A stretch of DNA of 64,000 bases from Paenibacillus sp. BSR1-1 (GCF_030403775.1 NZ_JAQMWQ010000012.1:1-64000); one strand, 5' to 3'. Numbered from the stretch's first letter, positions 8,668 through 17,136 are shown. Program-made: numbers and translations. The notes: a model not told the origin generated them from the letters alone.

Positions 8668-9485
8668 AGATCCTTATCCTCCCTTAGTCCGCAAATATGA
8701 TTAATCAGCGCAACGTACTCTGAACTTTTAGCGATATCAAAGCACATGCCGTCAATTTCAAGTCCATAGCTTGGATAATCATTCGCCATCGCTTTAATCG
8801 CATCTGTTAATTGGATCTCCCCGGCAACACCGGGCTTTACATTCTCAAGATAGCGAAAGATTTCAGAGTCAAAAATATACCTTCCGATAACCGCCAAATT
8901 CGAAGGCGGAGATTCCTGCGGCTTTTCGACAATGTCCTTGATGATATATTGGTTATCCTTTAATGTTTCCGGCTGAATCACTCCATAGTTTTTCAGCTCC
9001 GGAGCAGATATTTTTTTCACACCAATGACATTCCTCTTATATACGCTGAACAAATCGATTAACTGTTTTAACGGTTCACTTTTTTCTGAAAGAATAATCT
9101 CATCCGGCAGCAAGACCGCAAATGGTTCCTTACCAACGAAGTGCTTCCCTAACAAAACGGCATCACCCAGCCCGCGGGGATACTGCTGTCGAACATATTG
9201 AAAATGCACATCAGGAAGACTGATTTCCTTCAATAGATGCGTTTTATCTTTTTGTTCTAAGTAGGTTTCCAATTCTACCGATCGATCGTAGTAATCCAGA
9301 ATCATGTTCTTAGACCTGGATACAACGACTAAAATCTGCTCAATCCCTGATTTGATGGCTTCTTCAACCAGGAAATCAATGGCGGGTCGTCCACAAATCG
9401 GCAACATCTCTTTTGGCAATACCTTTGTAATTGGCAAGGTTCTGGTTCCATACCCTGCTGCAGGAATAATGGCCTTTCTAATCAT
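8664..9485 (-). CDS. gtaB: UTP-glucose-1-phosphate uridylyltransferase
   Basis: 273 residues from the ATG at 9485, preceded by AGGAGGGAAGGGG; the open frame extends 67 codons further without matching the family. The nucleotidyltransferase signature IIPAAGYGTRTLPITKVLPK is at the N-terminus. VEKP and the DAI segment near the C-terminus also fit GalU/GtaB. It makes UDP-glucose, the starting point for Ugd and GalE and for glucosylated teichoic acids and glycolipids. First gene of the gtaB-ugd-galE operon. Confidence 0.93.
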   Translation of the reverse strand: MIRKAIIPAAGYGTRTLPITKVLPKEMLPICGRPAIDFLVEEAIKSGIEQILVVVSRSKNMILDYYDRSVELETYLEQKDKTHLLKEISLPDVHFQYVRQQYPRGLGDAVLLGKHFVGKEPFAVLLPDEIILSEKSEPLKQLIDLFSVYKRNVIGVKKISAPELKNYGVIQPETLKDNQYIIKDIVEKPQESPPSNLAVIGRYIFDSEIFRYLENVKPGVAGEIQLTDAIKAMANDYPSYGLEIDGMCFDIAKSSEYVALINHICGLREDKDL

Positions 9486-9632
9486 GACACCCCTTCCCTC
9501 CTTACGAACTAGTATTACTATATTCCTGAGTAGATTTGGAGGAAGGTTGTCCAACATAGAAAGGGCGATAAAATAGGTAGTGTACAAGGTACTGCAGACT
9601 GAATTTGCGAGTTGATAATTAGGTTGCCGCCT

Positions 9633-9661
9633 CAAAAAATAGGGGCCTATTAACAGGCCCC
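9633..9661 (-). terminator. terminator after the yvfRSTU-like operon
   Basis: GGGGCCT (9642-9648) pairs with AGGCCCC (9655-9661). On the minus strand the hairpin is followed by TATTTTTTG. The rest of the stretch between gtaB and this point (9486-9632) shows no gene. Confidence 0.75.
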
Positions 9662-9676
9662 TTCTGATATTAGAAT

Positions 9677-10279
9677 TTAGATCCACCCTTTATTCTGGGC
9701 GATGGCGGCTGCTTCAGTTCGGTTTTTGGCGTCGAGTTTGTGGATAATTTCGGAGATGTAGTTGCGGACGGTGCCAGATGATAAATAGAGTTCGGATGTG
9801 ATTTCTTTTGTTGTTTTCCCTAAAGCTGCTAATCTAAGAATCTCTTGTTCTTTGGGAGTGAGCGGGTTTTCCTCACGGATGACGGTAAAGGTGAGCTCCG
9901 GGCTGAATACGCGTTTTCCCGCTGTCACCTGACGGATCGAATCCGCCAGCTCTTCTATCTCCCCGTCCTTAAGCAAATAACCGTGAACACCAATTTTTAC
10001 GGCTCTTTCAAAATAGCCTGGGCGGGCGAAGGTGGTGAGAATGATGACTTTACTAGGGGCAGCCAGCCGTGCCAGTTCCTCCGCTACCTCGAGCCCATTC
10101 ATTACAGGCATTTCAATATCCATTAAACAAACATCCGGCTTAAGCTCAAGGATAGAAGCAAGTGCTTTTTCCCCATTCATCGCCTGGCCGACTACCTTCA
10201 TATCCTTCTCTAAATCTAGTAACGACCCGAGTGCTCCTAGGAGCATTCGTTGGTCCTCCGCGATAAATAAGCGAATCAG
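9677..10279 (-). CDS. yvfU: NarL/LuxR-type response regulator (DesR/YvfU-like), CTG start
   Basis: 200 residues if started at CTG 10279, which gives MIRLFIAEDQRMLLGALGSL, the expected N-terminus with the acidic pair E8/D9. The nearest ATG (10246) would delete beta-strand 1 and that pair. An AGGAGG lies 8 bp before the CTG, and the CTG overlaps the kinase stop as CTGA. Phosphoacceptor Asp54 is in CLMDIEMP. The C-terminal LuxR helix-turn-helix includes KTTKEITSELYLSSGTVRNY. It resembles B. subtilis DesR and YvfU; the transporter context favours YvfU. It probably regulates its own ABC exporter operon. Confidence 0.88.
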   Translation of the reverse strand: MIRLFIAEDQRMLLGALGSLLDLEKDMKVVGQAMNGEKALASILELKPDVCLMDIEMPVMNGLEVAEELARLAAPSKVIILTTFARPGYFERAVKIGVHGYLLKDGEIEELADSIRQVTAGKRVFSPELTFTVIREENPLTPKEQEILRLAALGKTTKEITSELYLSSGTVRNYISEIIHKLDAKNRTEAAAIAQNKGWI

Positions 10280-11412
10280 ACCGCAGCACCTCCTGCCTTT
10301 TTAATAATTGGAACGATCATTTCTAAAACAGCGCCATTATGATTCGATAGGTTTAGTGAGCCCTCGATAAGGGCGAGCCGCTCTACCATCCCGTTCAAGC
10401 CATTACCGTACTGGTTGTTTTTCCCTGAGACCCCCATCCCATCGTCATGAATCACGACCTTCATTTTTTCAGATGATAGATTGATGGAAACGGAACAATG
10501 GGTTGCCCGGCTGTGTTTTACGACATTTGTCGCTGCTTCCCGTACACACATCCCGACGATATTTTGTGTAAATGGGGGGATTTTTGAAAAGTCATGATCT
10601 CCAGCGTATTGATAGGTAATTCCCACCGCCCGCAAAATTTGCTGGATTTGGATGAGTTCTTCCGCAATGGTCGCTGCCCGCATGTCCGTTACAAGCTCGC
10701 GCACCTGCTTAAGCGCTGCCCTTGATGTCGTTTCCATTTCCTTTGCTTCAAGTCGTGCCCTTTCTGGATCAACAGCGGTCAGCCGCTGCACAAGCTGGCT
10801 TTTCAGGGTCAGCAAGGACAACGTATGACCAAGCGTATCATGAAGGTCACGGGCAATCCGCACCCGCTCCTCCCGCTTCACCAATTCTTCGATTTGCTTA
10901 TTGGCTTTATCGAGCTCCTTTTCCAGTTCCATCCTCCGGTTCATCGAGCGGATGCCAAATGGCGAAATCAGCATGATGATGAGAAATGGAACAAAATAAA
11001 TGAGCTCAGCAAACGTGAAAAATGTATTTGTCTTTATTACCTGAAAAGCAAACGGGAATATTTCCACGTATGTGAGGCAGATAAGACCTCGGTAGAAAAC
11101 TCGTTTATCTCGATACCAGCCGATAAAATTCGCCGGGAAAAATCCTAGAAACATATAGTTTAAATGATAAAATAACGTCAAAATAAAAACGATTCCCATT
11201 TGCAAAGCAAGCCAGTAGGTGAACCTTCTTTTTCCCATTGAAAAATAAAGCTGGCGGTACGTCACCAAAAATAGCAGCACCATCCCAAACCCAAGCAGCT
11301 GCTTCACCCCTGCCTCCTTCGTCAGATAGTAAATCGGAAATCCGATATAAATGAGGAAGATATAGGGGAAGAAGCCGAATTGCCGAGGGAATAGGCTAAA
11401 CGACTTTTTCAT
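10276..11412 (-). CDS. yvfT: membrane sensor histidine kinase, DesK/YvfT-like
   Basis: 378 residues. Four to five membrane segments in the first 155 residues, then a coiled-coil linker. The HisKA_3 dimerisation domain has RIARDLHDTLGHTLSLL, with the phospho-His near residue 193. The HATPase domain has REAATNVVKHS, HDDGMGV and GNGLNGM. The His-Asp-Leu-His-Asp core and downstream partner match the DesK/YvfT class, which sense membrane state through their transmembrane bundle. It starts 6 bp after the ABC permease gene and its stop overlaps the regulator start, so all four genes form one operon. Confidence 0.9.
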   Translation of the reverse strand: MKKSFSLFPRQFGFFPYIFLIYIGFPIYYLTKEAGVKQLLGFGMVLLFLVTYRQLYFSMGKRRFTYWLALQMGIVFILTLFYHLNYMFLGFFPANFIGWYRDKRVFYRGLICLTYVEIFPFAFQVIKTNTFFTFAELIYFVPFLIIMLISPFGIRSMNRRMELEKELDKANKQIEELVKREERVRIARDLHDTLGHTLSLLTLKSQLVQRLTAVDPERARLEAKEMETTSRAALKQVRELVTDMRAATIAEELIQIQQILRAVGITYQYAGDHDFSKIPPFTQNIVGMCVREAATNVVKHSRATHCSVSINLSSEKMKVVIHDDGMGVSGKNNQYGNGLNGMVERLALIEGSLNLSNHNGAVLEMIVPIIKKAGGAAV

Positions 11413-11418
11413 CCTTCA

Positions 11419-12156
11419 TCACACCGCTTCTTGTTTTCTTCTAATATACTTTGATAGTAGCATGAACAAGACTAAATAGGCGATCAAAACCAGAATATTT
11501 TTCCAATCCGGCATGTTGCCGCGAACAATCTCCCACGCGCCATTGCCAAAATTATAGGATGGCAGCCACTTCCCAATGGCCTGCATCATTTTCGGCATAA
11601 TCTCAAGCGGCATCCATAGCCCGCCTGTAATCGCGAGCACCATATAAAGGACATTGCTGACACCTGCTGCTGTTTCTACTTTTTTCATCATTCCGACGAG
11701 AGTTCCAATTGCCAGAAATGGCAGCGAGCCGAGCAAAATCCAGGCACCGCTCATGACCCATTCAGCAGCGGTAAGGGAAACATCATTGATTAAAGCCCCG
11801 GCGATAAAAATAATCGTGATCGAAAAGGCATGAATGACGCTTTGCCCGACCATTTGCGCGGCAAAATAAACGCCGTCTGATAAGGGGGTAATTCGAATAA
11901 ATGTTGACCAGCCTTGAGAACGCTCCTGCACCATCCGGATTCCGAGCGTCATCATCGATGAGCCCATCACACTGAACACCGTCATCGACATGAGGTAATG
12001 TGCCTGCCACTCTGCTAGATCCGGTGCATTCTTATTGACAACATTCGTGAAAATATAATAGAAAAGAATCGGCATCACTAGTGACCAAAACACGAAATAG
12101 CGATTCCTTAACACACGAATAATCTCTGTTTTACATTGCATTTGAAATACTTTCAT
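11419..12156 (-). CDS. yvfS: ABC-2 type permease (YvfS-like)
   Basis: 245 residues. Six predicted membrane segments: one at residues 20-40, a pair around 50-75, and others to the C-terminus. A short hydrophilic loop (MVQERSQGW) is typical of ABC-2 permeases. It pairs with the ATPase encoded immediately upstream (1-bp gap) to form an exporter. Substrate unknown; lipids, peptides or antibiotics are usual for this class. The yvfR-S-T-U order is conserved here. Confidence 0.87.
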   Translation of the reverse strand: MKVFQMQCKTEIIRVLRNRYFVFWSLVMPILFYYIFTNVVNKNAPDLAEWQAHYLMSMTVFSVMGSSMMTLGIRMVQERSQGWSTFIRITPLSDGVYFAAQMVGQSVIHAFSITIIFIAGALINDVSLTAAEWVMSGAWILLGSLPFLAIGTLVGMMKKVETAAGVSNVLYMVLAITGGLWMPLEIMPKMMQAIGKWLPSYNFGNGAWEIVRGNMPDWKNILVLIAYLVLFMLLSKYIRRKQEAV

Positions 12157-12157
12157 C

Positions 12158-13060
12158 TTATATAGCCTCCTTGTCGTTACCCGTTAATTGTTCAAATGCT
12201 TCCTCCAGCTTGCCGCGTTCAATTTGGATATCCCGCGCACCGATTTTTTCTTGAAAAATTAATTCAAGAACTCGGTCCGTATTCGTCGACTGCACGTAAA
12301 CCCGGTTATCTTTTCGATAAATATCATCGATTTCACTGTGAAGATACAACTTTTCTAAAGATAGTTCCGGATCGACAATAAAGGACACTGACTGCTTGGA
12401 AATTCTCGCTTTGATTTGCTGCGGTGTTCCGTCCGCCACGATGCTGCCGTCTTTAAAAAGGAAAATCCGATCGGCTGCGTCATCGGCTTCCTGGAGGTAA
12501 TGGGTTGAAAAAATAATGGTTTTGCCTTGTTCAGTCAAAGCCCGAACCGTGTGCCAAAAGCGGTTTCTTGAAGTAATATCCATCCCGACGGTCGGTTCAT
12601 CGAAAATAATCAATTCTGGATTTCCTGCCAGAGCAAGTGCAAAACTAAGACGGCGTTTTTGTCCGCCTGATAATTTTTCCGCCCGGGTTTTAAGGTCCTG
12701 TTCTGTAAGTCCCGTTAAATTGATGAGTTCCTCCAGGTCGAGCGGTTTTGGATAATAGCTTCTGATTAATTGAAGAATTTCCCGAACCTTTAGGCCCGTC
12801 ATCACACTGACCTCCTGCAGCATCGTCCCTATTTTTTCGCGGACTTGCTTTTCATGAGGTTCGAGGTTAAACAGACGAATCTCCCCGGCAGTTGGTTTGA
12901 GGAGCCCTAAGATCATCGAAATCGTCGTCGTTTTCCCAGCACCATTCGGACCAAGTATCGCCACGACTTCTCCTTGGCCAATTGAAAAAGATACATTATT
13001 TACAGCTGTTTTATGTTGAAAGGACTTTGTCACATTTGTTAAGGTTAAAATTGCGTTCAT
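12158..13060 (-). CDS. yvfR: ABC transporter ATP-binding protein (YvfR-like)
   Basis: 300 residues. Walker [10 protein letters not shown], signature [10 protein letters not shown], Walker [13 protein letters not shown] and the H-loop [10 protein letters not shown] are intact. A C-terminal domain of about 85 residues follows the ATPase, as in DrrA-type exporters. ATG preceded by AGGAGGTG 8 bp upstream. First gene of the yvfRSTU-like operon. The promoter should lie in 13061-13200, where I could not place a convincing one by eye. Confidence 0.9.
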   Translation of the reverse strand: MNAILTLTNVTKSFQHKTAVNNVSFSIGQGEVVAILGPNGAGKTTTISMILGLLKPTAGEIRLFNLEPHEKQVREKIGTMLQEVSVMTGLKVREILQLIRSYYPKPLDLEELINLTGLTEQDLKTRAEKLSGGQKRRLSFALALAGNPELIIFDEPTVGMDITSRNRFWHTVRALTEQGKTIIFSTHYLQEADDAADRIFLFKDGSIVADGTPQQIKARISKQSVSFIVDPELSLEKLYLHSEIDDIYRKDNRVYVQSTNTDRVLELIFQEKIGARDIQIERGKLEEAFEQLTGNDKEAI

Positions 13061-13246
13061 GTTTCGAACACCTCCTGCTTTCTTGATTTCATTGTACGTT
13101 GGAGGGGTGGGGAATTTTAGTAAGCAGTGTCATTAAAATGAGGTGACATTTGTCATATTGTTTTATGGGGTTTACGCAAACATAATCCATACCAGTGGTT
13201 TGGCATTTGGATGATAGTGACTGAATAGGCAAAAAGTCTTGCTGGT

Positions 13247-13477
13247 TTATTCACAGGTTTTAAGGCAGTTACCAACAGTTATAGGCTTGCTATCCACACA
13301 TCACCGCAAAATATCCACACTTTTCAGACTTTTATACACAAATAATGTGCATAACTATAATTATCCGATCAATATCCACTGATGTATCCACAATCTTGTT
13401 AGACTTATCCACTTTTTCCAGCGGTTTATCCACAAAATCCGTTGGACTATCCACATTCTCACGTTTATTTGTCCACA
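13247..13477. repeat. phased cluster of DnaA-box-like 9-mers
   Basis: Four exact matches to TTATNCACA: 13247, 13332 and 13426 on the plus strand, and 13346 on the minus strand. One-mismatch copies start at 13290, 13311, 13384, 13405, 13447 and 13469. A two-mismatch copy starts at 13269. Most starts follow a 21-22 bp ladder: 13247, 13269, 13290, 13311, 13332, then 13384, 13405, 13426, 13447, 13469. Twenty-one bp is two helical turns, so bound protein would sit on one DNA face. It could be an extra-oriC DnaA-box cluster or a neutral 21-bp repeat that happens to contain the core. No gene lies in 13061-13531. Confidence 0.7.
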
Positions 13478-13482
13478 ATACG

Positions 13483-13516
13483 CAAAAAAAAGACCCAGAA
13501 CGTTGTCTAGGTCTTT
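13483..13516 (-). terminator. terminator after the 45-residue gene
   Basis: On the minus strand AAAGACC and GGTCTTT pair, with an extra AGA/TCT inner stem, and are followed by a run of at least six T. Lies 16 bp after the stop at 13532. Confidence 0.8.
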
Positions 13517-13531
13517 GGGCTAATCTGATGA

Positions 13532-13669
13532 TTATGTGGTGGAAGAGTTATTTTCGCTGGAATCGTTTTGGTCGACAATTTCCTCTAGCTCGCCCGTATC
13601 GCCTTTTGCATTGATGATTTCAAATATTTGATTTAAGCCATCGCTAATTTTATCCTCATCTTTTTTCAT
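13532..13669 (-). CDS. small acidic protein of unknown function
   Basis: 45 residues, starting MKKDEDKISDGLNQIFEIIN and ending in a Ser/Thr/Asn tail. Acidic, no Cys, no membrane segment; residues 6-35 are likely helical. Translation is supported by GGAGGG 7-8 bp before ATG, and transcription by the terminator at 13483-13516. I do not recognise a family. It sits between the DnaA-box-like cluster and a small zinc-ribbon-like gene that diverges from it. Confidence 0.6.
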   Translation of the reverse strand: MKKDEDKISDGLNQIFEIINAKGDTGELEEIVDQNDSSENNSSTT

Positions 13670-13826
13670 TTTAACAGCCCTCCTCTTTTATTTTTTAGGA
13701 TGGCCAAAAGAATAGGAAACTATGACAAATAATGTCGATAACATTCAGAAACCACTTGACAATATTCGTCTTTTTTCACGGCTATCATTTGCTATCTTTA
13801 AAGAAATACTAGTAGGGGGCAAGAGG

Positions 13827-13994
13827 ATGGAGTTTGAGATTTTGTTAGATGCCATTTTAGGAGAACGACGAATTTTTCACATAATTGAATGCCCTGTTTG
13901 CGGATTAGAAGAAATTTATTATGAACATCATGTAACGAAAAGACTGCTTGGACGAGCCTGTTCCTGCTGTAACTTTGTACAAAGATTTTCATAA
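13827..13994 (+). CDS. small Cys-rich (zinc-ribbon-like) protein
   Basis: 55 residues from the ATG at 13827, with AGGGGG about 8 bp upstream; the frame is open 35 codons further without another good site. CPVCG at about residue 21 and CSCC near the C-terminus form two Cys knuckles about 25 residues apart, as in zinc ribbons. Function unknown. Convergent with the riboswitch-controlled gene at 14031-14195, sharing a terminator. Confidence 0.6.
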   Translation: MEFEILLDAILGERRIFHIIECPVCGLEEIYYEHHVTKRLLGRACSCCNFVQRFS

Positions 13995-14022
13995 AAAAAG
14001 CCTGGAGTCCCAGGCTTTTTTT
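13993..14022. terminator. bidirectional terminator
   Basis: GCCTGG (14000-14005) pairs with CCAGGC (14010-14015), flanked by an A-run and a T-run on opposite sides. It can end both convergent small genes. Confidence 0.88.
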
Positions 14023-14030
14023 GACAACGA

Positions 14031-14195
14031 TTACATTTTTGCTCCTAGCTCCACGGCTTTGCTATTATGGTAGCTTGATTTCACCCGTAACTTCATTCTT
14101 AATTCCTCATCAAGGCAATCCTGCTGCAGGATTTCATTGTGGCGGTACTGGATTAAATGATAAAAATATTTGCCTCGAATAAACATTTTCAACAC
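14031..14195 (-). CDS. 54-residue protein downstream of a c-di-GMP riboswitch
   Basis: Start taken as GTG at 14195, with GGGGGG 7 bp upstream; ATG at 14186 is a second choice. The longer open frame (to 14309) would run through the riboswitch and is rejected. The product, with MFIRGKYFYHLIQYRHNEI near the N-terminus, is basic, helical and rich in Tyr/His/Gln, with no signal peptide and no family I recognise. Its expression should respond to c-di-GMP through the element at 14244-14326. A role in the motile/sessile or sporulation switch is inference only. Confidence 0.65.
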   Translation of the reverse strand: MLKMFIRGKYFYHLIQYRHNEILQQDCLDEELRMKLRVKSSYHNSKAVELGAKM

Positions 14196-14221
14196 ATGAT
14201 AACCCCCCAATTGTGGTTTAC

Positions 14222-14335
14222 ATAAATCGCAGGAGTACGTCGTGTTCGGTAACTGGCTAGCATTGTCGTTAGACATTAGCCCCTGTAGTTTTGCGTCACC
14301 ACTTTTCAATGGCTTTGCCGTTTCGTACGATTTAT
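14222..14335 (-). promoter_or_regulatory. c-di-GMP-I (GEMM-I) riboswitch
   Basis: The aptamer is at 14244-14326. On the minus strand the conserved blocks occur in order: ACGGCAAAGCC, a GAAA loop, GGTGACGCAAAACTACAGGG, CTAA, then ATGCTAGCCAG and GTTACCG. These match the class I c-di-GMP aptamer, including the GAAA tetraloop and its receptor region. Outside it, ATAAATCG (14328-14335) and CGATTTAT (14222-14229) are complementary and could close an extended stem. No T-run follows. Downstream, AACC and GGTT flank the GGGGGG ribosome site, which points to translational control (inference). Confidence 0.88.
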
Positions 14336-14517
14336 GTGTTTATCAAAAATATATCCAACAAATTTATAAATGAAAAGTGTCTTAGGACCCAACAGGTGGG
14401 TATTTTTCTATTTTCCGCCAGGATGATTGTTTCTAAATAAGACTTGTGAGGTTTTAAGTCTATTAATAGTGTCCATGATGATAACAGGATTTAATTTTTA
14501 AAAAAAGGAAGTTATTC

Positions 14518-15273
14518 ATGTTAAAATTATGGTCCCTTACTTTTTGTCTTGTACTGACGGCTCTCCTGTTAGCAGGCTGCATGGAAAAATTGCATTTTGC
14601 GCAGGAAGAGGAAAAAATCGCTTTGAACAAACCATCATCATCTACGAACAAGACCCGCTCACAATCCTTGGATAGCATCTCTGTTGTCGCCAATCCAGAA
14701 AGTATCCCCGTTCTTGTCAATAAACAGAATAAATTGCCGGAAAATTATTTGCCGGAGGATTTAGTGGATGCGAATATCCCGTTTATTTTTAAAGAAAAAT
14801 CCGAGAAGCGAAAAATGCGTGAGGCAGCAGCGTCCTCGATTGAAAAACTTTTCATTGGTGCTAAAAAACAAGGGGTAAATCTTTTAGGAGTTTCGGCTTA
14901 TCGTTCACACCATGCTCAAACGGCTTTGTTCAATAGCTATGTAAAGCAAGATGGCTTTGAAAAAGCATCAACCTATAGTGCGGTTCCCGGTACAAGCGAA
15001 CATGAAACTGGGCTTGCCATTGATGTGACCGGCGGGGATGGCAAGTGTGCGGCGGAGGAATGCTTTGGAGGAACAAAAGAGGCAATATGGCTTCAGAAGC
15101 ATGCTGCTGATTACGGCTTTATTATCCGCTATCCGAAAGGAAAGAGTGCAATCACCGGCTATACCTACGAGCCTTGGCATCTTCGCTATGTCGGAAAAAC
15201 GATGGCTAAAAAAATCATGTCGCGTGACATTACCCTGGAGGAGTACTATCACACTGTGCCGGTTAATAATTAA
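14518..15273 (+). CDS. D-alanyl-D-alanine carboxypeptidase lipoprotein, M15B (VanY/YodJ-like)
   Basis: 251 residues. Signal peptide with lipobox LLAGC near residue 20, so a lipid-anchored envelope protein. The M15 VanY domain covers about residues 95-240: SAYRSHHAQ, then the zinc motif SEHETGLAIDVTG (His and Asp ligands) and EPWHLRYVG (catalytic Glu and third ligand). It should trim the terminal D-Ala from peptidoglycan stem peptides. ATG preceded by AAAAGGAAG. Monocistronic, with its own terminator. Confidence 0.9.
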   Translation: MLKLWSLTFCLVLTALLLAGCMEKLHFAQEEEKIALNKPSSSTNKTRSQSLDSISVVANPESIPVLVNKQNKLPENYLPEDLVDANIPFIFKEKSEKRKMREAAASSIEKLFIGAKKQGVNLLGVSAYRSHHAQTALFNSYVKQDGFEKASTYSAVPGTSEHETGLAIDVTGGDGKCAAEECFGGTKEAIWLQKHAADYGFIIRYPKGKSAITGYTYEPWHLRYVGKTMAKKIMSRDITLEEYYHTVPVNN

Positions 15274-15304
15274 AAGAGGTCTCCATCTGGAGACCTCTTT
15301 TGTG
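15271..15304. terminator. bidirectional terminator
   Basis: AAAGAGGTCTCC (15273-15284) and GGAGACCTCTTT (15289-15300) form a perfect 12-bp stem between the convergent VanY-like and TelA genes. Confidence 0.92.
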
Positions 15305-16483
15305 TTATTTTCCTTTTATCTCTAATAATTTTATTTTTAGGTCGTTTTCCATTGTGGCAAGTTCTTGTTCAGCAGCTCGGCGTTTGTGGCGGCCTTCCTC
15401 TTGAATTCGCAAAGTTTCTTCGAGTGTGGAGATGAGGTTTTCCTGGGTCTTCTTAAGTGTTTCAATGTCAACAAGGCCGCGCTCGTTTTCTTTCGCTGTT
15501 TCAATCGTATTTGTTTTTAACATTTCAGCATTTTTTAACAGCAGTTCATTCGTTGTTTTGGAGACCTGCTTTTGTGCCTCTACCGCATGACGCTGGCGGA
15601 TTAATGTTAAGGCAATGGCCACTTGGTTTTTCCAAAGAGGAATCGCGGTCATGATCGACGATTGAATTTTTTCCACTAATGCCTGGTTCGTGTTTTGAAT
15701 CAGGCGGATTTGCGGTGCACTTTGAATTGTAATTTCCCGGCTCAGCTTCAAATCATGAAGCCGTTTATCCAAGCGGTCGGCAAATTGAATCATATCGTTG
15801 ACCTCTTGAAACTTCATCTGATCATTGGATGCCTGTGCAGCCTGCCTTAACTGCGGGATAATTTTTTCATTCATTTCCTCAAGCTTGATTTCCCCAGCCG
15901 CAATATAGACATTCAAGGCATGAAAATATTCTTTATTCGTTTCATATAACTGCTCAAGCAGCTTGATATCAGACAATAGGACATTTTTGCTGCGGTCAAG
16001 CTTCACACTGATTCGATCAATTTGCGCCCCAGTTTTTTGATATTTGGAGAGAACCTCCTGTATGGAACCGGAAATTTTTCCAAACATACGTGCAAACAAG
16101 GATGGCTTCCCATCCTTTAGATCATCCGGATTCACTTCATTCAGGCGCTTCATTAAGTCGCTGATAATGTCTCCGATTTCGCCGACATCCTTTTTCTGAA
16201 CGTGCTCGAGCATCGTGTGCGAAAAACTGAGGAGCTTGCCCTGGGCCTGTGTGCCGTATTGAATCATCGCCTGATGGTTGGCGGGATCAATTTGCTCGGC
16301 AATCTGATAGGCTTTTGCCCGGTGCTCCTCTGGAATGACGTCAATTAACTTGACCGGCTTTGGTTCCCCTGTCTGCGGAACCGGACTTTTTGACGGCGTG
16401 AGTCCGTCGCCAAAGGGATCAGCAAGGATATCATCTAATAAGCTGCCCGATGTATTGGGTTGAATTGAGTTGTTTTCGCTCAT
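15305..16483 (-). CDS. yaaN: TelA/YaaN family protein (toxic anion resistance-like)
   Basis: 392 residues from the ATG at 16483, which has AGGTGG 6 bp upstream and overlaps the upstream stop by 4 bp. Helix-rich throughout, no signal peptide; matches the TelA/KlaA family by its Leu/Glu-rich helices and features such as [27 protein letters not shown] and QTVAI-type helices near the C-terminus. The biochemical role is unsettled; B. subtilis YaaN is linked to envelope stress and cell-wall antibiotic tolerance. Pairs with XpaC exactly as xpaC-yaaN in B. subtilis. Confidence 0.88.
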   Translation of the reverse strand: MSENNSIQPNTSGSLLDDILADPFGDGLTPSKSPVPQTGEPKPVKLIDVIPEEHRAKAYQIAEQIDPANHQAMIQYGTQAQGKLLSFSHTMLEHVQKKDVGEIGDIISDLMKRLNEVNPDDLKDGKPSLFARMFGKISGSIQEVLSKYQKTGAQIDRISVKLDRSKNVLLSDIKLLEQLYETNKEYFHALNVYIAAGEIKLEEMNEKIIPQLRQAAQASNDQMKFQEVNDMIQFADRLDKRLHDLKLSREITIQSAPQIRLIQNTNQALVEKIQSSIMTAIPLWKNQVAIALTLIRQRHAVEAQKQVSKTTNELLLKNAEMLKTNTIETAKENERGLVDIETLKKTQENLISTLEETLRIQEEGRHKRRAAEQELATMENDLKIKLLEIKGK

Positions 16484-17136
16484 TTTAGCCACCTATTCTC
16501 TTCAGGAAATTTAGAGTCCTTTTGTTTTTTGATTGTATGCTTTGCGACATCTATTTCGAAATTTAAAGTATCGATATCATCCGATATGACGTGGTATAAA
16601 TCCTCTTCCAAGACCCTTGTCATTTCATTTAAGGTTCGGCGTGTTTCAAGTAAGGACTGGTCCAGCTCCATGCTTTTTTTCGGCTGAGTGGAAAGGAAAT
16701 TATATTTTTCAGTCAGTTCCACCACGGAATCCAAATGAGAAAAATAAAAAGGCTCCGCCTGGTAAAAACGCTTCGGCTCTTTTAGGGTCATCTTGTGTAT
16801 TTTTTTGGTGATTCTTAGGATATCGATTCTCTGCTTTACAGATGAAATATCGCGGATCGTGAAAAGGTTTTTATTCAAGCGATGGATTTTTTGCTTGGCT
16901 TCCTTTAGATTTTTCTTAATGTAGCGATATTCCTTGCTTGAAAGCTGATGCTTTTTTAAAAAGTTCTTGTTCATGAACAGCCCAAGTATTAGGTGGCTTA
17001 AAACACCGCCAGCAATCGCATAGCCCAGGGATGGCAGGAAGTGCTGATCAAGCGCTAAATAGCTAATTAACCCGGTTAAAACGGTAACAGGGACAGCCAC
17101 AAATGAACGAATGATTAATGAAAGGATAGGGTTCAT
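16480..17136 (-). CDS. xpaC: XpaC family membrane protein
   Basis: 218 residues. Two membrane segments in the first 55 residues, then a long basic helical region. This matches the XpaC (5-bromo-4-chloroindolyl phosphate hydrolysis) family, whose name reflects an old screening phenotype rather than a proven activity. Translationally coupled to the yaaN homologue downstream. The 299 bp upstream (17137-17435) contain no gene I can see. Confidence 0.85.
   Translation of the reverse strand: MNPILSLIIRSFVAVPVTVLTGLISYLALDQHFLPSLGYAIAGGVLSHLILGLFMNKNFLKKHQLSSKEYRYIKKNLKEAKQKIHRLNKNLFTIRDISSVKQRIDILRITKKIHKMTLKEPKRFYQAEPFYFSHLDSVVELTEKYNFLSTQPKKSMELDQSLLETRRTLNEMTRVLEEDLYHVISDDIDTLNFEIDVAKHTIKKQKDSKFPEENRWLK

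Noticed and set aside
13345..13614. 89-residue plus-strand frame with LSTF/LSTK heptads
   Set aside because: The heptads are the translation of the 21-bp DnaA-box-like ladder. There is no ribosome site, and the frame runs antisense through the 45-residue gene and its terminator.
14195..14309. N-terminal extension of the 54-residue gene (a CDLC knuckle seems to appear)
   Set aside because: This stretch is the c-di-GMP aptamer, so its apparent coding content is accidental.
14378..14412. ACCCA/TGGGT hairpin followed by ATTTTT on the plus strand
   Set aside because: Only a 5-bp stem and no plus-strand transcript is expected to end there.
14518..15273. Vancomycin resistance determinant (VanY)
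   Set aside because: Only a VanY-type carboxypeptidase is present, without VanHAX or a Van regulator; housekeeping M15 lipoproteins of this kind are common in Bacillus.
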